NCBI RefSeq assembly: GCF_949987535.1
Contig: NC_080066.1
Coordinates: 134,272,335-134,336,334, forward strand
DNA length: 64,000 nucleotides
Origin: Balaenoptera acutorostrata
Lineage: Eukaryota; Chordata; Mammalia; Artiodactyla; Balaenopteridae
Direction of reading: 5' to 3'
Below are positions 22,281-34,100 of this stretch, in pieces; the stretch's first letter is position 1, and every line of letters begins with the position of its first letter. A program made the translations under genes and the position numbers. Under the pieces are notes generated by a model. That model had not been told where the DNA came from. It did not search any database and saw only the letters and a list, made by a program, of their open reading frames with translations.

Positions 22281-22725
22281 TCATGTAATCTACTTGGAGT
22301 ATAGTTTTGTTTTTATATAGTTATCCATAGCTTTTGATCAACAATTCTACATTTATAAATAAGGAAAACAACCATGGGTAGGAAAAGATTTAGCTATAGA
22401 GATGATGATTTCAGCATTATTTATAATAATGAAAATTAGAAACAACACAATAAAATATTGGTACATCCATATTATGAATTATGCAGCAACTAAGAATGGT
22501 ATTATAGAAGAAAGATATAAGACATTCATAATGTATTAAGTTTAAAAGGTATAAAAACAGTATGCACAGTAAAAAAGAACTTATAAAGTATATGCATATT
22601 ATATATATCTATATATATTCATAGAAAAGAGAGTAGAGGGAAATGCGCTAAGGTATTAATGGATAGGTGACAGAAAATTTTTTGTCTTCTTTTGTTTATC
22701 TCTGTTTGCTTATCTTTCCTATGAT
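22281..22725 (+). mobile_element. Old L1M 3' fragment, plus strand
   Basis: The order 'cagcattatttataataatg', 'aaaattagaaacaacacaat', 'tggtacatccatattatgaa' and 'agtatgcacagtaaaaaaga' matches the end of ORF2 and the 3' UTR of old L1M elements. It abuts the ERVL-like LTR that follows. Confidence 0.75.
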
Positions 22726-22734
22726 CATCACTGT

Positions 22735-23195
22735 CATAGATTGAGTTCCTTTAGAAAACAGTTTCTGAGGTAGAGATTTTCATGCTCTTGGTAACAATAT
22801 CCATAGGGAGTTCTCCCAGAAACAACACCTATAAGGAGTGAGGGAAGCAGGGCCAGGCACAGGGGGAAGTTGAGCTGTAGTTGCAATGGAGACCCAACAA
22901 ATTCCATAGGGACTATAAAATTGGGATGACCCTTGAGAGAGGTCCTGAATTGAGGCTAGAAAGCTGTGCTTTTGTACTCCTCTTTGGACAAGCCATTGAA
23001 CGTGTGCTACCCCAGGGAGGAGTGTAACCTATGAGAGGCATCTCCCTTAAGCTGAGAGCAATGCCTGGTGAAGAACTCAGCTATAAGCTATCTGCAGGTA
23101 GCACTGGAGCAGCTGGGAAAATGAGTGTCCAAATCTTTAAGTGGGTGTAAAAAATTTGGGTGGCACATTACAGAATCTACTATAGTACACTTTGT
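22735..23195 (-). mobile_element. ERVL-like LTR, 3' copy of a decayed provirus
   Basis: This segment shares a series of blocks, in the same order and direction, with 29951-30235: 'acaacacctataaggagtga' against 'acaacacctctaagggagtg'; 'gaattgaggctag' against 'aaattgaggctag'; and 'gggaggagtgtaacct' against 'cttgggatgtaactt'. Same-direction copies on either side of pol-like sequence are what an LTR pair looks like. Since pol reads on the minus strand, this would be the 3' LTR. The exact LTR family is not named. Confidence 0.6.
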
Positions 23196-25744
23196 GCTCA
23201 CTTCCTCTATTAAATTTACCCCATCTGGTAACAACAACTTTCTATTCCTAGGGAAACATTTAGTATTAACGTTAACCAGACAAACATAAGCCCTAGCTAC
23301 TACAGCTGGTCATGGGGTTGTGACATATTCATCACCTTCTTCCTCTATTTCCCAACTTAGTTTCCCCTCACTCTCAGCTACCACCTCTGCTGATTTAAGT
23401 GGCTTACCAGGCAGAGAGCCTGTATAATCAACCCTGGAGGTCTTAGTCACCATGCCCTTCCAGGCCATGATGGCAGAATTTGTACATCTACTAACAAAAT
23501 TGGGCAGGGAGTACCAGTAGACAACTCAGAGAATCCAAAGGTACTCTTCCCTGCACCCACTCCACCTACTGACTAGAGTCAATTAACCCTGTCATTGAGG
23601 AGTATTAACAGGTAATACAAAGATCTTCACACTTAGTGCTCACTTGCATAGGTCCATCCACATTACTCTTATCCATATCTGCTTATCCTTAATATTCTAA
23701 TTGTTCTCCTTCAGACCCCCAACCATTCAGCCAAGCTATTTACAAATGGCCTCAAGTTGGTATATATTCTTCCTTTGGCCACTTTTCCTACCACATAAGG
23801 TGGACGATGTGCTTTATTGCTCAAAGCTGTGTTCACTGAGAGAATTTCTCCTCATATATCCACATACCAAACCAACACATCCACAACTAAGCTTGGCCTT
23901 TAGCCTCCTTTGTCAGCTGGTCATAAGAGACTATGTATGTGGCCATAGGTATAAGATGAGGGAGAGGAAACTGCCACAGCAGTGGATGACATGAGAGTCT
24001 GGGCCACTTGCTCATGCAGTCAATTTGTGCCCTCTGGTCATGGCCATGCCCAATCCCAGATGTACCACTTCTCTTTTATGATGGATTGCTATTGGGATAC
24101 CCCAATTTATGACGTGGTGGGTCTGACAGAACCCAGGTAATGGTGAACGGTTGTGCCACAGAGCCACTTAAGTTCCATGATTAGGTGCTCTTTCTCTACC
24201 AGAACCCAGAAACATACCATCACCTGATTTTCAATTAACACATAATTCTCCACTGTAGATGGCATGGCATTGCTTTAGGTGTCTACATTGTGATTCTCCT
24301 ACTGCGGCTTGCCATAAACTCCACACAACATCATTCTTCACTGCAGATAATACCTCAGGGTCTCCCAGATCATGTGGCCAAAGAGGCAGGGCTGTTTCCA
24401 ACATAGCTTAGATGTGCTACATATCCCTTTCCTGCACTGGGCCCTACTCAAAGCTGGAAACCTTTCATGTCACCTGGTTTCGTTCCCATTCATGGAATAT
24501 ACTTATCTCCAGAATCTGAAGACCCTACCAGGCATTCTGCTTCTTTATTGGTGGTAGAAAGTGAAAAATGCAATAATTTGTCTAGATCACTGGATTCCTG
24601 AAAACGTTACCGATATGCCAGGCCCCTGAATATTCATGAGGCTTATCTCTCACCCTTCATAGTATGTGTGCCCTACCAAGTCCTTCAACATACTCTCTAC
24701 TTCATAATCATCCAGTCTGATTAACACAATGTCAACAATATCATGGACCAATATAATGTCCTATGGAATATCTAGAGTCCAGCACTCTTCAGACTATATT
24801 ATGACAGATGACTGATGGCAGAGTTAACACAGCCATGGGACAAGACTGTAAGTGTATACTATGTTAATCCCACGTGAATGCAAACTGCTTCTGGTCTTCC
24901 TTCCTGATGAAGATGAAACAAATACATTTGCCAGATAAGTGGTTGCATGCCAAGTACTTGAGACCATGTTAATCTGTTCTAGCAAAAATACCACATCTGG
25001 CACAGCAGCTGTAATTGGGACTACTACTTGGTTGAGCTTGTGATAGCTCACCCTTATCCTCCAGGATCAGTCTGGCTTTGTAAAGGACTGGACTGGCAAA
25101 CTAAGCAGAGATATGTGGAGACCATGACCCCTGCATCCTTTAGATCTTTAAGATTGGTACTAATCTCTACTATTCCCTCTGGTATGCAATTGCTTTTACT
25201 TACTGCCTTGACTGGGAGCAGGGGTTTTAGAGGCTTCCTCTTGGTCTTCCCCCATTGCAACAGTTCTTACCCAGAGGTCAAGGAACCAATATGGGGTTCA
25301 GCCAACTACCATGTATGTACACTCCAATTATGCATTCAGGGGTTGGGGAAATGGCTAGTGAGTGAGTCCATAGTCCCAGCGAACCCACTGTGAGCCAAAT
25401 ATGGGTCAGAGCTCCACTGGTCTTCATATGCCACCTCTCTAACTCAGGGATTGTGATGACCCTTCAAGCCCCAGCTATCAACTTCAATTTAAATCCTTTG
25501 TTCAACAGTCCTCCAACGTCCATGAACTGCCCTTTCCCCACTGTACGGTTACTCAATGAAATAGCCATAGATCCCTTTGGAGAAGGACTACAGGAATCAT
25601 ACCGTTTACTCTTGTGAGGATACGGGCTACAGGGTTCTTCTTCCTGGGAACCACGCCTTTCCTTCTGGCTGTAAATGCTAGGTCTACACACTGGCTCAGA
25701 TCTGGAAACAGGAGAGGGAGCATGACTTTATAAAGTTCACATTT
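23196..25744 (-). pseudogene. Decayed ERVL-type pol region (RT to integrase side)
   Basis: The minus strand holds short open pieces that line up with an endogenous retrovirus L pol, all broken by stops and frame changes. The most readable is 25260-24824, where two overlapping frames give the start of the reverse transcriptase domain, including 'YHKLNQVVVPITAAVPDVV'. The region equivalent to the catalytic YxDD box (about 24730-24752) is decayed, and only one of the two aspartates is visible. Sequence from about 24500 down to 23200 would be RNase H and integrase, but only weak traces can be read. It lies between two related LTR-like segments. The element is old and inactive. Confidence 0.65.
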
Positions 25745-26575
25745 TCTAATGTAGCATTTTAAATCAGCTTTAATTGAGATAAATTTTATTAAAGTTCACC
25801 CATTTTCAGTGTACAATTCAATGAGATGTGACAAATGTATACAGTCATATAACCATCACTGCAGTGAAAATACAGAAAATTTCTATCCTTCCCAAAAGTT
25901 CCCTTGTGCCCTTTGTAGCCAATTCCCTTCTCCTCTTACCCATCTCCTGTTGACCACTTGTCTGCTTTCTGTCTAGAATGTCATTTAAATGGAATTACAC
26001 AGTATGTAATCTTTTGTGTTCTCTTAACATAATAATTCCATGTTGTGTGTATCAGTACTTCATTTTATTGCAGAGTAGTGTTCTATTATACAGACATCCT
26101 GCAACATGTTTATCAATTCACCAGTTGGTAGGCATTTAGGTTGTTTCCAGTTTGGGGTTATTATGAATATTCTTTCTATGATCATTGGCATGCAGGTCTT
26201 TGTGTGGACAGATGTCTTTATTTCTGTTTGGTAAATACTTAACAGTGGGATTACCAAGTTTATAGTAAGTATATGTTTCACTGTAAAGGAAACTGCCAAT
26301 TGTTTTCCAAAGTGGTTGTACCATGTTATTTTCCCACCAGGATTGCATGAGAGTTTCAGTTGTGCCACATCCTTGACAGCACTTCTTATCAATCTTTTCT
26401 AAATTTTAGATATTTTAACAATGTATAGTAGCTATTTATTATGATTTTAATCTGTTTCCCTAACGACTAATGATGTTGAGCACATTTTCATGTGCTTATT
26501 TGTCATTTGAATATGTTCTTTGCTGAAATGTCTTTTCAATCTCTTGTCAATTTTTATTACAGTTTTTCCTTTTTT
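25745..26575 (-). mobile_element. Old L1M, minus strand, left part (3' end and late ORF2)
   Basis: The reversed 3' UTR and end of ORF2 of an old L1 run through 'atcagctttaattgagataa', 'agttcacccattttcagtgt', 'taggttgtttccagtttggg' and 'gatgttgagcacattttcat'. The copy stops near 26575 where another minus-strand L1 begins, and appears to resume at 28141-28515. It sits within the ERVL-like provirus. Confidence 0.85.
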
Positions 26576-27036
26576 ATTACCTACAACATTATTTCAGTTC
26601 CTGTTACAACACAAAGTGATTTGACATTTCTATACATTTCAAAATGATCACCATGATAGGTCTAGTTATGGTCTGCCACCATACAAAGTTGTTACAAATT
26701 TTTTTACTATTTCCCCCACACTTTACAATTCATACCCATGACATTTATTTTGCAACTGTTAGTATGTACCTTTAACTCTGCCTCACCTACTTCTCTTCTC
26801 CCTCCTCCCTCCTCCCCTCTGGCAAACACCTGTTTGTTTTCTATATCTACTATTCTGTTTCTGTTTTGTTATGTTTGTTCATTTGTTTTGTTTTTTAGAT
26901 TCCATATGTAAGTGAAATCATACAGTGTTTGTCTTTCCCTGTCTGACTTATTTCACTTAGCATGATATACCCTCTAGGTCCATCCATGTTGTCACAAATG
27001 GCAAGATTTCTTTTCTATGGCTCAGTAACATTCCAT

Positions 27037-27068
<32 letters not shown>

Positions 27069-28140
27069 AACACATATATAGTAAATATATATATCTCAAG
27101 TAAATCACATCTTCATCTATTCATCTTTATTCATTTACCTTATCTTCTTTATCTATTCATCTATTGATAGGCACTTAGGTTGCTTCCATATCTTGGCTAT
27201 TGTAAAATAATGCTGCAATGAACACAGGGGTGTGTATATCTTTTCAAATTAGTATTTTCATTTTCTTCGGATAAATACCCAGGATTAGAACTGCTGGATT
27301 GTGTGGATTGGTAGTTCTAATTTTAATTTGTTAATTTTCTGAAAAATCCCCATACTGTTTTTCATAACTGCTACACCAATTTACATTCCCACCAACAGTG
27401 CACGAGGGTTCCTTTTCCTCCACATCCTTGCCAACACTTATTTGTTATTTGCTGTCTTCTTGATAATAGTCATTCTGACAGGTATGAGGTGATACCTCAT
27501 TGTGGTTTTGATTTGCATTTCCCTGATGATTAGTGATATTGAGCATCTTTTCATGTGCTTGTTGGCCACCTCTATGTCTTCTTTGGAAAAATGTCCATTC
27601 AGGTCTTCTGCACATTTTTTAGTCGGGTTATTTGTTTTACTGATATTGAGTTGTCTGAGCTCTTTGTATATTTTGGATATTAACTCCTTATCAGATAAAT
27701 CATTTGCAAATATCTTCTCCCATTCAGTAGACAGCCTTTTTGCTTTGTTGATAGTCTCCTTTGCTGCGCAAAAGCTTTGTAGTTTGACGTAGTCCCATTT
27801 ATTTATTTTTGCTTTTGTTTTCCTTGTCTGAGGTGACATATCCAAAAAAATTACTAAGACCAATGTCAGAGAGTGTACTGCCTATGTTTTCTTCTAGAAA
27901 TTTTATGGTTTCAAGTCTTACATTTAAGCCTTGAATCCATTTTGAATTTATTTTTGTGCACTGTGTGAGAAAGTAGTCCAGTTTGATTATTTTACATGGA
28001 ACTGTACAATTTTCCCAACACCATTTATTGAAGAGGCTGTCTTTTCCCCATTGTATATTCTTGCCTACTTTGTCATAGATTAATTGCCCATATAAGTGTG
28101 AGTTAACTTGAGTTCTGTCTTCCTTTTGAGTTGCAAGCAT
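26576..28140 (-). mobile_element. Second L1M, minus strand, inserted in the first
   Basis: It begins a fresh reversed 3' UTR ('cctacaacattatttcagtt', then 'ttgacatttctatacatttc') and goes on through 'tccatatgtaagtgaaatca', a (TA)n/(CA)n patch, 'tagtgatattgagcatcttt' and 'tgtctgagctctttgtatat' into ORF2. Several ORF2 landmarks occur in both this and the flanking L1, so two elements are present rather than one. Open pieces at 27438-27863 and 27799-28140 are ORF2 remnants in different frames. No clean target duplication was found, and about 45 bases of the host L1 seem lost at the junction. Confidence 0.8.
27023..27085. repeat. (TA)n / (CA)n microsatellite inside L1
   Basis: A short TA run passes into a CA run and back to TA-rich sequence, interrupting the reversed L1 3' UTR/ORF2 border. 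Confidence 0.85.
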
Positions 28141-28515
28141 ACTTTCTATATTCTGGATACAAGTCCTTTATCACATATGTGTTTTGCAAATATATTCTCC
28201 CAATCTGGCCTTCTATAATTTCTCAATAGTATTTTTTTGAAAAGCAAGAGCTTTTAATTTGATAAAGCCAAGTCACCAATTTTTTTCTTTTATGGTTCAT
28301 GCTTTGTGTGTTCTACCTGAAAAATCTTTGCCTGATTCAAGGTCACAGAGATTTGCTTTTATTTATTTTTTGTCTAGAAATTTGATAGTTTTTGCTTTAA
28401 TGTTTAGGTCTATAATCTATTTCAAGCTAATTTTGTATATGGTGTGAGATAAGGGTCAAGTTTCATTTTCTTTTTCATATGACTATTCAATTGTTCCAGC
28501 ATGATTTCTTTAAAA
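28141..28515 (-). mobile_element. Old L1M, minus strand, right part (ORF2)
   Basis: This continues the L1 of 25745-26575. 'tatattctggatacaagtcc' follows logically after the 'cttgtcaattttta' at 26545-26560, with the intervening 1.56 kb L1 removed. It ends at 28515 with 'agcatgatttctttaaaaga', after which the ERVL-like sequence resumes. Confidence 0.75.
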
Positions 28516-29950
28516 GAATTGTGAATTTTATTGAGGTAGGCTACCCTCAACTTTCTGATTCTCCATCTTTTATTTGTTTTAATTTTATAAATTGAGCAAT
28601 ACCCCCTTTTAACTGCCCAACTGTCTCTACGGAATGCTGTGTCCATTCACCATGTCCATAGTTCTTTGTGGGTCAGGTTCGCTGGGCAGGCACTCATTAT
28701 GGTAATTGTACTCATCTGCTTCTGATAGGTAAGTACCACCACCTGGTCTCTATTTATCTAAGGGCCCTATTATCCCCATTGCTATCAGTGAGCCTAGTTC
28801 TGGAATGACAACTTCTATTGTCAGACCCAACCTACAAAAGACAACCATCACTGAGCTCAATAGCTGGTACACTTCTCACCAGCACATTCCATCTCACTTT
28901 GGTGTGTGGAGGGTTTTAGGCTCCCTCCTGTGTAACATAGTTTGCTGGTTCGTTTGCCAGCATTATGTAATATATCTATTCTAGAATAACCCCTTCTCTA
29001 AGCCCTTGACCCTTTCATTTTTCTAACTCACTTAGGGCCATCATTGTCTGCAAAGATTCCATTTCCTAGAATCCTTGCCCAAGTGTTAAATCTTGTATCA
29101 TGGGGTGGGGATGCTCCCATGTTAACAAGCTCTCCTATGTCCATTTGACTCAACACCCTCAACATCCAGTCCCAGGCAACTCCCCTGGCTCCTGAACTAA
29201 TCCATACATGTTGATTAGTTCCTACAGCTGTTTCCTTCCTTTACAAGCCCAGGATTTTCCTGGCGAGATTGGATTGTGACCTAATCATAGTGGCCAGGAG
29301 TAGAGGTATGTATAGATACTGAGTAGGATACAAATCTTTCATTGCAGAGACCTCTGGCTCAGCTTCAAGCAATGGAATAGCTCTAGACTTAATAGGGCAG
29401 AGTGAGCCATATTTGCAGGCCCAGAGGGCTCAAAAGGACCTCAGTTTTCAAGATTCTTGAGTGTCAACCTAGAATGTTACTCCTTCCCAGCCAGAGCCCT
29501 GACCTTGGTATAGCAGACTTGCCAAGGTTGAGAGGTCAACCTTCTTTGGAGCTCTGTTTTCCTGATAATTAAGTCCTGAGCTTGATCCTCAGGTTTGTCT
29601 GTCCTCTGGCTCCAGAAGATGAGCCTCTTTATATTCTACGAAGAGGCCCTCTGACTTTCACTCTTTTTCTTCAGTGCATTGATAGCCCTCAGCAAGAGAC
29701 ATGCAATTCCATTGCTCTCATAATTACTATTTCCTCTAAACTTCTTAAATGCTTAAGACATCACACCACCATTGCTTTCCTTTTCCTCATTTCATCCCAG
29801 TTTAGTACTAGTGAAAGTTATAATAATTGTACTGTAACAGCATGCCAGCATACTCCCTACCACCAATGAATGGGTCCTAATTGTTAACCAGCCAGGAGTG
29901 ATCTCACTCCCAAATCCCATTTTAGAGTTTGCTTCCTAAAGCCATCCCTA
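28516..29950 (-). pseudogene. Decayed ERVL-like internal region (5' side)
   Basis: Between the L1 block and the right-hand LTR-like segment lies 1.4 kb of moderately complex sequence without L1 character. By position it is the 5' half (gag and protease side) of the minus-strand provirus. I cannot read a gag domain in it. The short frame at 28422-28646 and others are broken. The call rests mostly on location between matching LTR-like segments. Confidence 0.4.
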
Positions 29951-30235
29951 ATACTAATTGTCATAGGTTACGTTCCCTAGGAAATGGACTCTGAGATCTT
30001 TGTGCAGTAAGTTTTCTGCAGAACTCTCTCAATGACAACACCTCTAAGGGAGTGAGGACTGAGCAGGGAAAGAATTTGAACCTCTGGGGCCTGGGCAAGT
30101 ACTGGGGTGCTCTGAGCTGGGATGGCCTTCAGAGCTATCCCAAATTGAGGCTAGGGTTCTAGGCATTATACTACCACAGTGACCAGTCGTTGGATGCAGT
30201 CTGCCCCTCTTGGGATGTAACTTCAGTGAAGCAAC
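29951..30235 (-). mobile_element. ERVL-like LTR, 5' copy of a decayed provirus
   Basis: This is a same-direction partner of 22735-23195. It has 'ggttacgttccctaggaaat', then 'acaacacctctaagggagtg', 'aaattgaggctag' and 'cccctcttgggatgtaactt' in the same order as the left copy. It is shorter and diverged. An MLT1 LTR follows directly at 30236. Confidence 0.55.
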
Positions 30236-30690
30236 CCTGCATTACTTTGCAAGGGCTGTCACAACAAACACACAGACTGGGTGGCTTAAACAACATAAAT
30301 TTATTTCTTACATCTAGAAGCTAGAAGTCCAAGATCAAGGTGCCAGCAGGGTTGGTTTCTCCTGAGCTCACTCTCCGTGACTCGTAGATGGCCGCCCTCT
30401 TACTGCCTCTTCACAGTACCCATAGGATCCATTCTCAGGCAACCCTCCTGTCCCTCTGTGCATGCATGCATGCCCTTGGTGTCTCTCTATATGTCCTATT
30501 CACTTGTTATAAAGGCAACAGTCACATTGGATTAGGGCCCATACTAATGGCCTCATTTTAACCTCACTACCTCTTTAACACCCCTGTCTCCAAATATAGT
30601 CACATTCTGAGGTTATGGAGGTTAAGGTTTCAACATTTGAATCTGGGGGGGAGGGGATACAAGAAAGTCCATAACAAGCTCCTTTCAGCC
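30236..30690 (-). mobile_element. MLT1-type LTR (ERVL-MaLR), minus strand
   Basis: The left edge 'gcaagggctgtcacaacaaa', 'tgggtggcttaaacaacata', 'gaagtccaagatcaaggtgc', the late 'tctccaaatatagtcacatt' and a G-rich 'aatctgggggggaggggata' make a full-length reversed MLT1 LTR. It abuts the provirus LTR, so one probably landed at the edge of the other. Confidence 0.85.
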
Positions 30691-31434
30691 AAAGGCAATT
30701 TCTGGAGACAGGTTCATCTCTGAGCTATCATCGGTCAAAACTCCTGGCACTTAGGGGAATTAGTGCCCTCATCCTTAAAGGAAGATCTGTGTGGAGCACT
30801 ATCGCATGAACAACAGCAATGATATTAATAGCTCTAATAAGAACACAAACACAACACTCTTTGGGCATTATATTGTGCCAGGCTCCAGTCTATTTTTTCA
30901 AATGTCTAATTCTATTTAATCCTAATCCAGAAAAATGCTCCCTCTTCCCTGAAATCTCTGTAGTTACAAACAACCTCAAAATCCCCAAAACACAGAACTC
31001 TATATATAGCAATTCTCAATTTTAATATCTTAGTGCATATCACTTACCCCTTCCTGAATAAAAGTTAATCAAGAAATAGCTGTTGAATTTAACTCACTCT
31101 TTTACCAGAGAAGGAATACCTTTATGTTAGGCTTTGCATTCCTGTACAATATATAGACAAAACCGTTGACTCCATTTCAGTAATTCTGATGGCCAGAAAA
31201 GAATTATTTGCTTGAATGAGTTCTCAAGATACAGAGTTGAAAAATGACAGATGATGCTGAGGGAAAGGTGCTTTGCATAGTTCTGGGGGTATCAAGTCAT
31301 GCTAGGAGAAATATCTTTCAGCGGATTAATATGGCAAGGTCATATCAAGCCCATGTGGACTCCAATGTATACGATAAAGCTCCTAAGAACACCCCGCAGC
31401 AGTCTTTGGTCCAGCTCTGTATTCTCTAGTGTTA
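30691..31434. other. Unique sequence, nothing recognised
   Basis: Two small open frames (30819-31025 and 31244-31429) carry no recognisable domain. No repeat was assigned. Confidence 0.4.
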
Positions 31435-31560
31435 TCTATTAATTCTTCATATTTTCATTGAATACCTACCATGTGTCAGACACTGTGGTTGGCATTGGAG
31501 ATACAGCAGTGGATAAAACATGCACAGTCTCTATCCTCATCAGTTTGCAGTCATTTAACC
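31435..31560 (-). repeat. L2 3' end, minus strand
   Basis: 'taccatgtgtcagacactgt', 'ggcattggagatacagcagt' and 'gataaaacatgcacagtctc' give the reversed L2 3' end. Confidence 0.8.
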
Positions 31561-31984
31561 ACCAAGTAGGATCCATAGAGGTCTCTACTCATTTCAAAGT
31601 TTCAAATAAAGTCAAATAGAAATGTTGAAGGCAAACCTAAAACATTACCCAATCAGAAATTCAGCCTGATTCTCATGGTTCTATCTGTTCTAATATACCA
31701 AGTTCTGAGAACCCTGTAAGTCTTACTGATCAATCTCTTCCACCATGTACTTCAGAACATGGCTAGGTGTCTACACCATATAGGCTGACCATTTTCTTGA
31801 GAGTGAAAAGGACTGGGGGTAGTTAATTTAATGAGTTACTTCCAGATGGTTTTAAACTCAATCACACAGTAGTGGAAGTGATGATGTCTGGCAATCTAGA
31901 CATTGCAAACATCAAGCCAAAAGAGAAGTTGGTGGTGGAAACAGAAGTATTCTGAGATATTTTCAGAAAGTATAGATTATAATC

Positions 31985-32255
31985 AATAACAATGAGAGCA
32001 ATACTAGCAATAAAATAGCCATAATCATTAATTGAGCCATGTTCTAAACACACAAAAAATTGTTTTTATCTAATGCTCACAATAATCCCATGTGAAGTAG
32101 GTATAATTTTCTCATTCTCATAAATAAGGAATGATAAGACATAGAAATATGAAATAATTTTCCAAATTCATAAAGTAAAAGTGGCGTATCAGGCATTTAA
32201 ACACAAATTCATCTGACTCTAAAAGCTGGGTTCTTTCCCATTGTATCATAATGTT
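31985..32255 (-). repeat. MIR SINE, reverse orientation
   Basis: 'taatgctcacaataatccca', 'tgtgaagtaggtataatttt' and 'aaataatttt-ccaaattcat' follow the reversed MIR, and 'catctgactctaaaagctgg' the far end. The core is degraded. Confidence 0.65.
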
Positions 32256-32451
32256 CTCCCCATGACATAATCCTTCAATATTGCTATTGATTCTTGGTTA
32301 TCTCCCAGGGAAAACAAGTAATTTAGAAAGTTAGATTAAGTTATATGGAATGTTTAACATTTTTAATAGCATTTCCAGATCAGAATCGATTTTAGACAGC
32401 CAAACCTTTCTTGCAGCCAGTGTTATTTTGTGACTAATTCCTAGCATGTCA

Positions 32452-32493
32452 AGATAATGTGGTTGCTGTCTTAGATAATGTGGTGGATGTTTT
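32452..32493. repeat. Imperfect 21-bp tandem duplication
   Basis: Two units starting 'agataatgtggt' follow each other and end in 'tgctgtctt' and 'ggatgtttt'. The second half has diverged. Confidence 0.7.
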
Positions 32494-32559
32494 ATGAACC
32501 AGTGTTAGAATTTCACTATAAAATGGACTTTATTGTGCATATATTATAGAGTGCCAGCC

Positions 32560-32945
32560 GTAGTATTAGGATAAGCTAACTGCTATAACAAATAATCCCC
32601 AAATCTCAGTGGCTTAACAAAGTAAAAGTTTATCTCTTACTCATGCAACTTTTTATGAGGGTATTTCTTGATGGGCATCTCTCCTGAGCAGCTATCCTCC
32701 AAATGATGACTCAAGTATTTAATCTACTTTAATCTTGTGAAGGTGTCATCTTCATGCAGCCTTGTTAAGGTTGACATGAAAGGCAAAGAAAATGTGGGCC
32801 AGGCACATAGAATACTTAACCACCTTACTCTGAAAGTGTTATACGTCATTTCTATTCACAGCACATTGGCCAGAACTTGTCAGAGGGACACACTAAAATT
32901 CAGAGGAGCTGGAAGTGGAGTTCCCAGTTAGGCAGCTGCAACTTA
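32560..32945. repeat. Probable LTR-like ancient repeat
   Basis: 'ctgctataacaaataatccc', 'caaatctcagtggcttaaca' and 'aaaagtttatctcttactca' are a familiar opening of old mammalian LTR-type repeats. The rest, to about 32945, is compatible. I do not name the family, and the strand is uncertain. Confidence 0.5.
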
Positions 32946-33050
32946 GCCACAACTCTACATTGTAGAAGGAGATCTCATGCCTTTGGTTAGTCAGGTAGCT
33001 CTTTCTGCCACAGCTGGTGTCAGCTGGTTTGGGCTTGTGAAAAGCTTTTA

Positions 33051-33208
33051 TTTATTTATTTTAATTAATTTCTATTGGAGTATAGTTGCTTTACAATGTT
33101 GTGTTAGTTTCTACTGTACAGCAAACTGAATCAGTTATACGTATACATATATCCCCTCTTTTTTAGATTTCCTTCCCATTTAGGTCACCACAGAGCATTG
33201 AGTAGAGC
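33051..33208 (-). mobile_element. Short 5'-truncated L1 3' end, minus strand
   Basis: A T-rich run is followed by 'ttctattggagtatagttgc', 'tttacaatgttgtgttagtt' and 'gaatcagttatacgtataca', the reversed 3' end of the same L1 type as at 11040. The duplication 'gaaaagctttta' at 33039-33050 and 33209-33220 brackets it exactly, so it is a dead-on-arrival insertion of about 160 bases. Confidence 0.9.
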
Positions 33209-33329
33209 GAAAAGCTTTTAAAAAATAAGATTTCTCAAATAGTTTCTTTACTGGACACTGTTACCATATCTACCTATGATGTAAGTCAATATTTTGTCCC
33301 ATGCATTTGATTAGATGAATTAATCTGTC

Positions 33330-33780
33330 TACAGTAGGTTGAATGTCCCCCACCCTACCAAAAAAGGTATGTCCACCTGGAATCTGTGAATGTGACCTCA
33401 TTTGAAAATGTGTCTTTATAGGTGTAACTGAGCTAAGGATCTTGAGATGACATCAACCTGGATTAACTGGGTGGACCCTAAATCCAATGACACTTGTCAT
33501 TATAAAAGACAGATGAAGAAGAGAGAAAAGAAGACGACCATGTGAAGGTGAAGGCAGAAATTGGAGTTAGGCCACATAAAGCCAAGAAATGCCTGGAGCT
33601 ACTACAAGTTAGAAGAGGCAAGAGAAGATTCTCCCCAAGAGCCTTCTGAGGGAACATGGCCCTGTTGACACCTCAGTTTTGGACTTCTGGTCTCCAGATC
33701 TGTGAGAGACTAAACTTCTGTTGTTTTAAGCCACCAAGTGTGTGGTCATTTGTTATGGCAACTCTAGGAAACTAATACAC
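33330..33780 (+). mobile_element. MLT1-type LTR (ERVL-MaLR), plus strand
   Basis: 'cagtaggttgaatgtccccc', 'ggaatctgtgaatgtgacct', 'tggattaactgggtggaccc' and the end 'taagccaccaagtgtgtggt' and 'ggcaactctaggaaactaat' define a full LTR in the forward direction. A second MLT1 LTR in the same direction follows within a few bases. Confidence 0.85.
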
Positions 33781-33784
33781 AGCC

Positions 33785-34100
33785 TAAAGAGGTGTGTATG
33801 GACTGGACCGTGTCCCTCCCACCACCACATTTGTATGTTGAAGCCCTAACTGAATATGACTAGTGTCCTTATAAGAGGAAGGACACCAGGCATACCTATG
33901 ATCAAACGAAATGCCATGTGAGGACACAAGAAGATGGCCAGCTGCAAGCCAAAGAGAGAGGCCTCAGGAGAAACCAACCCTACTGACACCTTAATCTTGG
34001 ACTTTAAAAAAGCCTCCAGAACTGTGAGAAATTTCTGTGTTTAAGCTACCCAGTCTGTGATATTTTATTGTGGTAGTACTCGTAGGTTAATACAAGGTGT
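33785..34100 (+). mobile_element. Second MLT1-type LTR, plus strand
   Basis: 'tggactggaccgtgtccctc', 'tatgttgaagccctaactga', 'ccatgtgaggacacaagaag' and the end 'tttaagctacccagtctgtg' are MLT1-like. Its inner sequence is unlike the LTR at 33330, so the two are separate insertions of different subfamilies rather than the two ends of one provirus. Confidence 0.8.

Noticed and set aside
24824..25260. Endogenous retroviral polymerase as a functional gene
   Set aside because: The pieces are split between frames, contain stops, and the region of the catalytic box is decayed.
33330..34100. Paired LTRs of one provirus
   Set aside because: The two MLT1-type LTRs differ in inner sequence and have no internal region between them.
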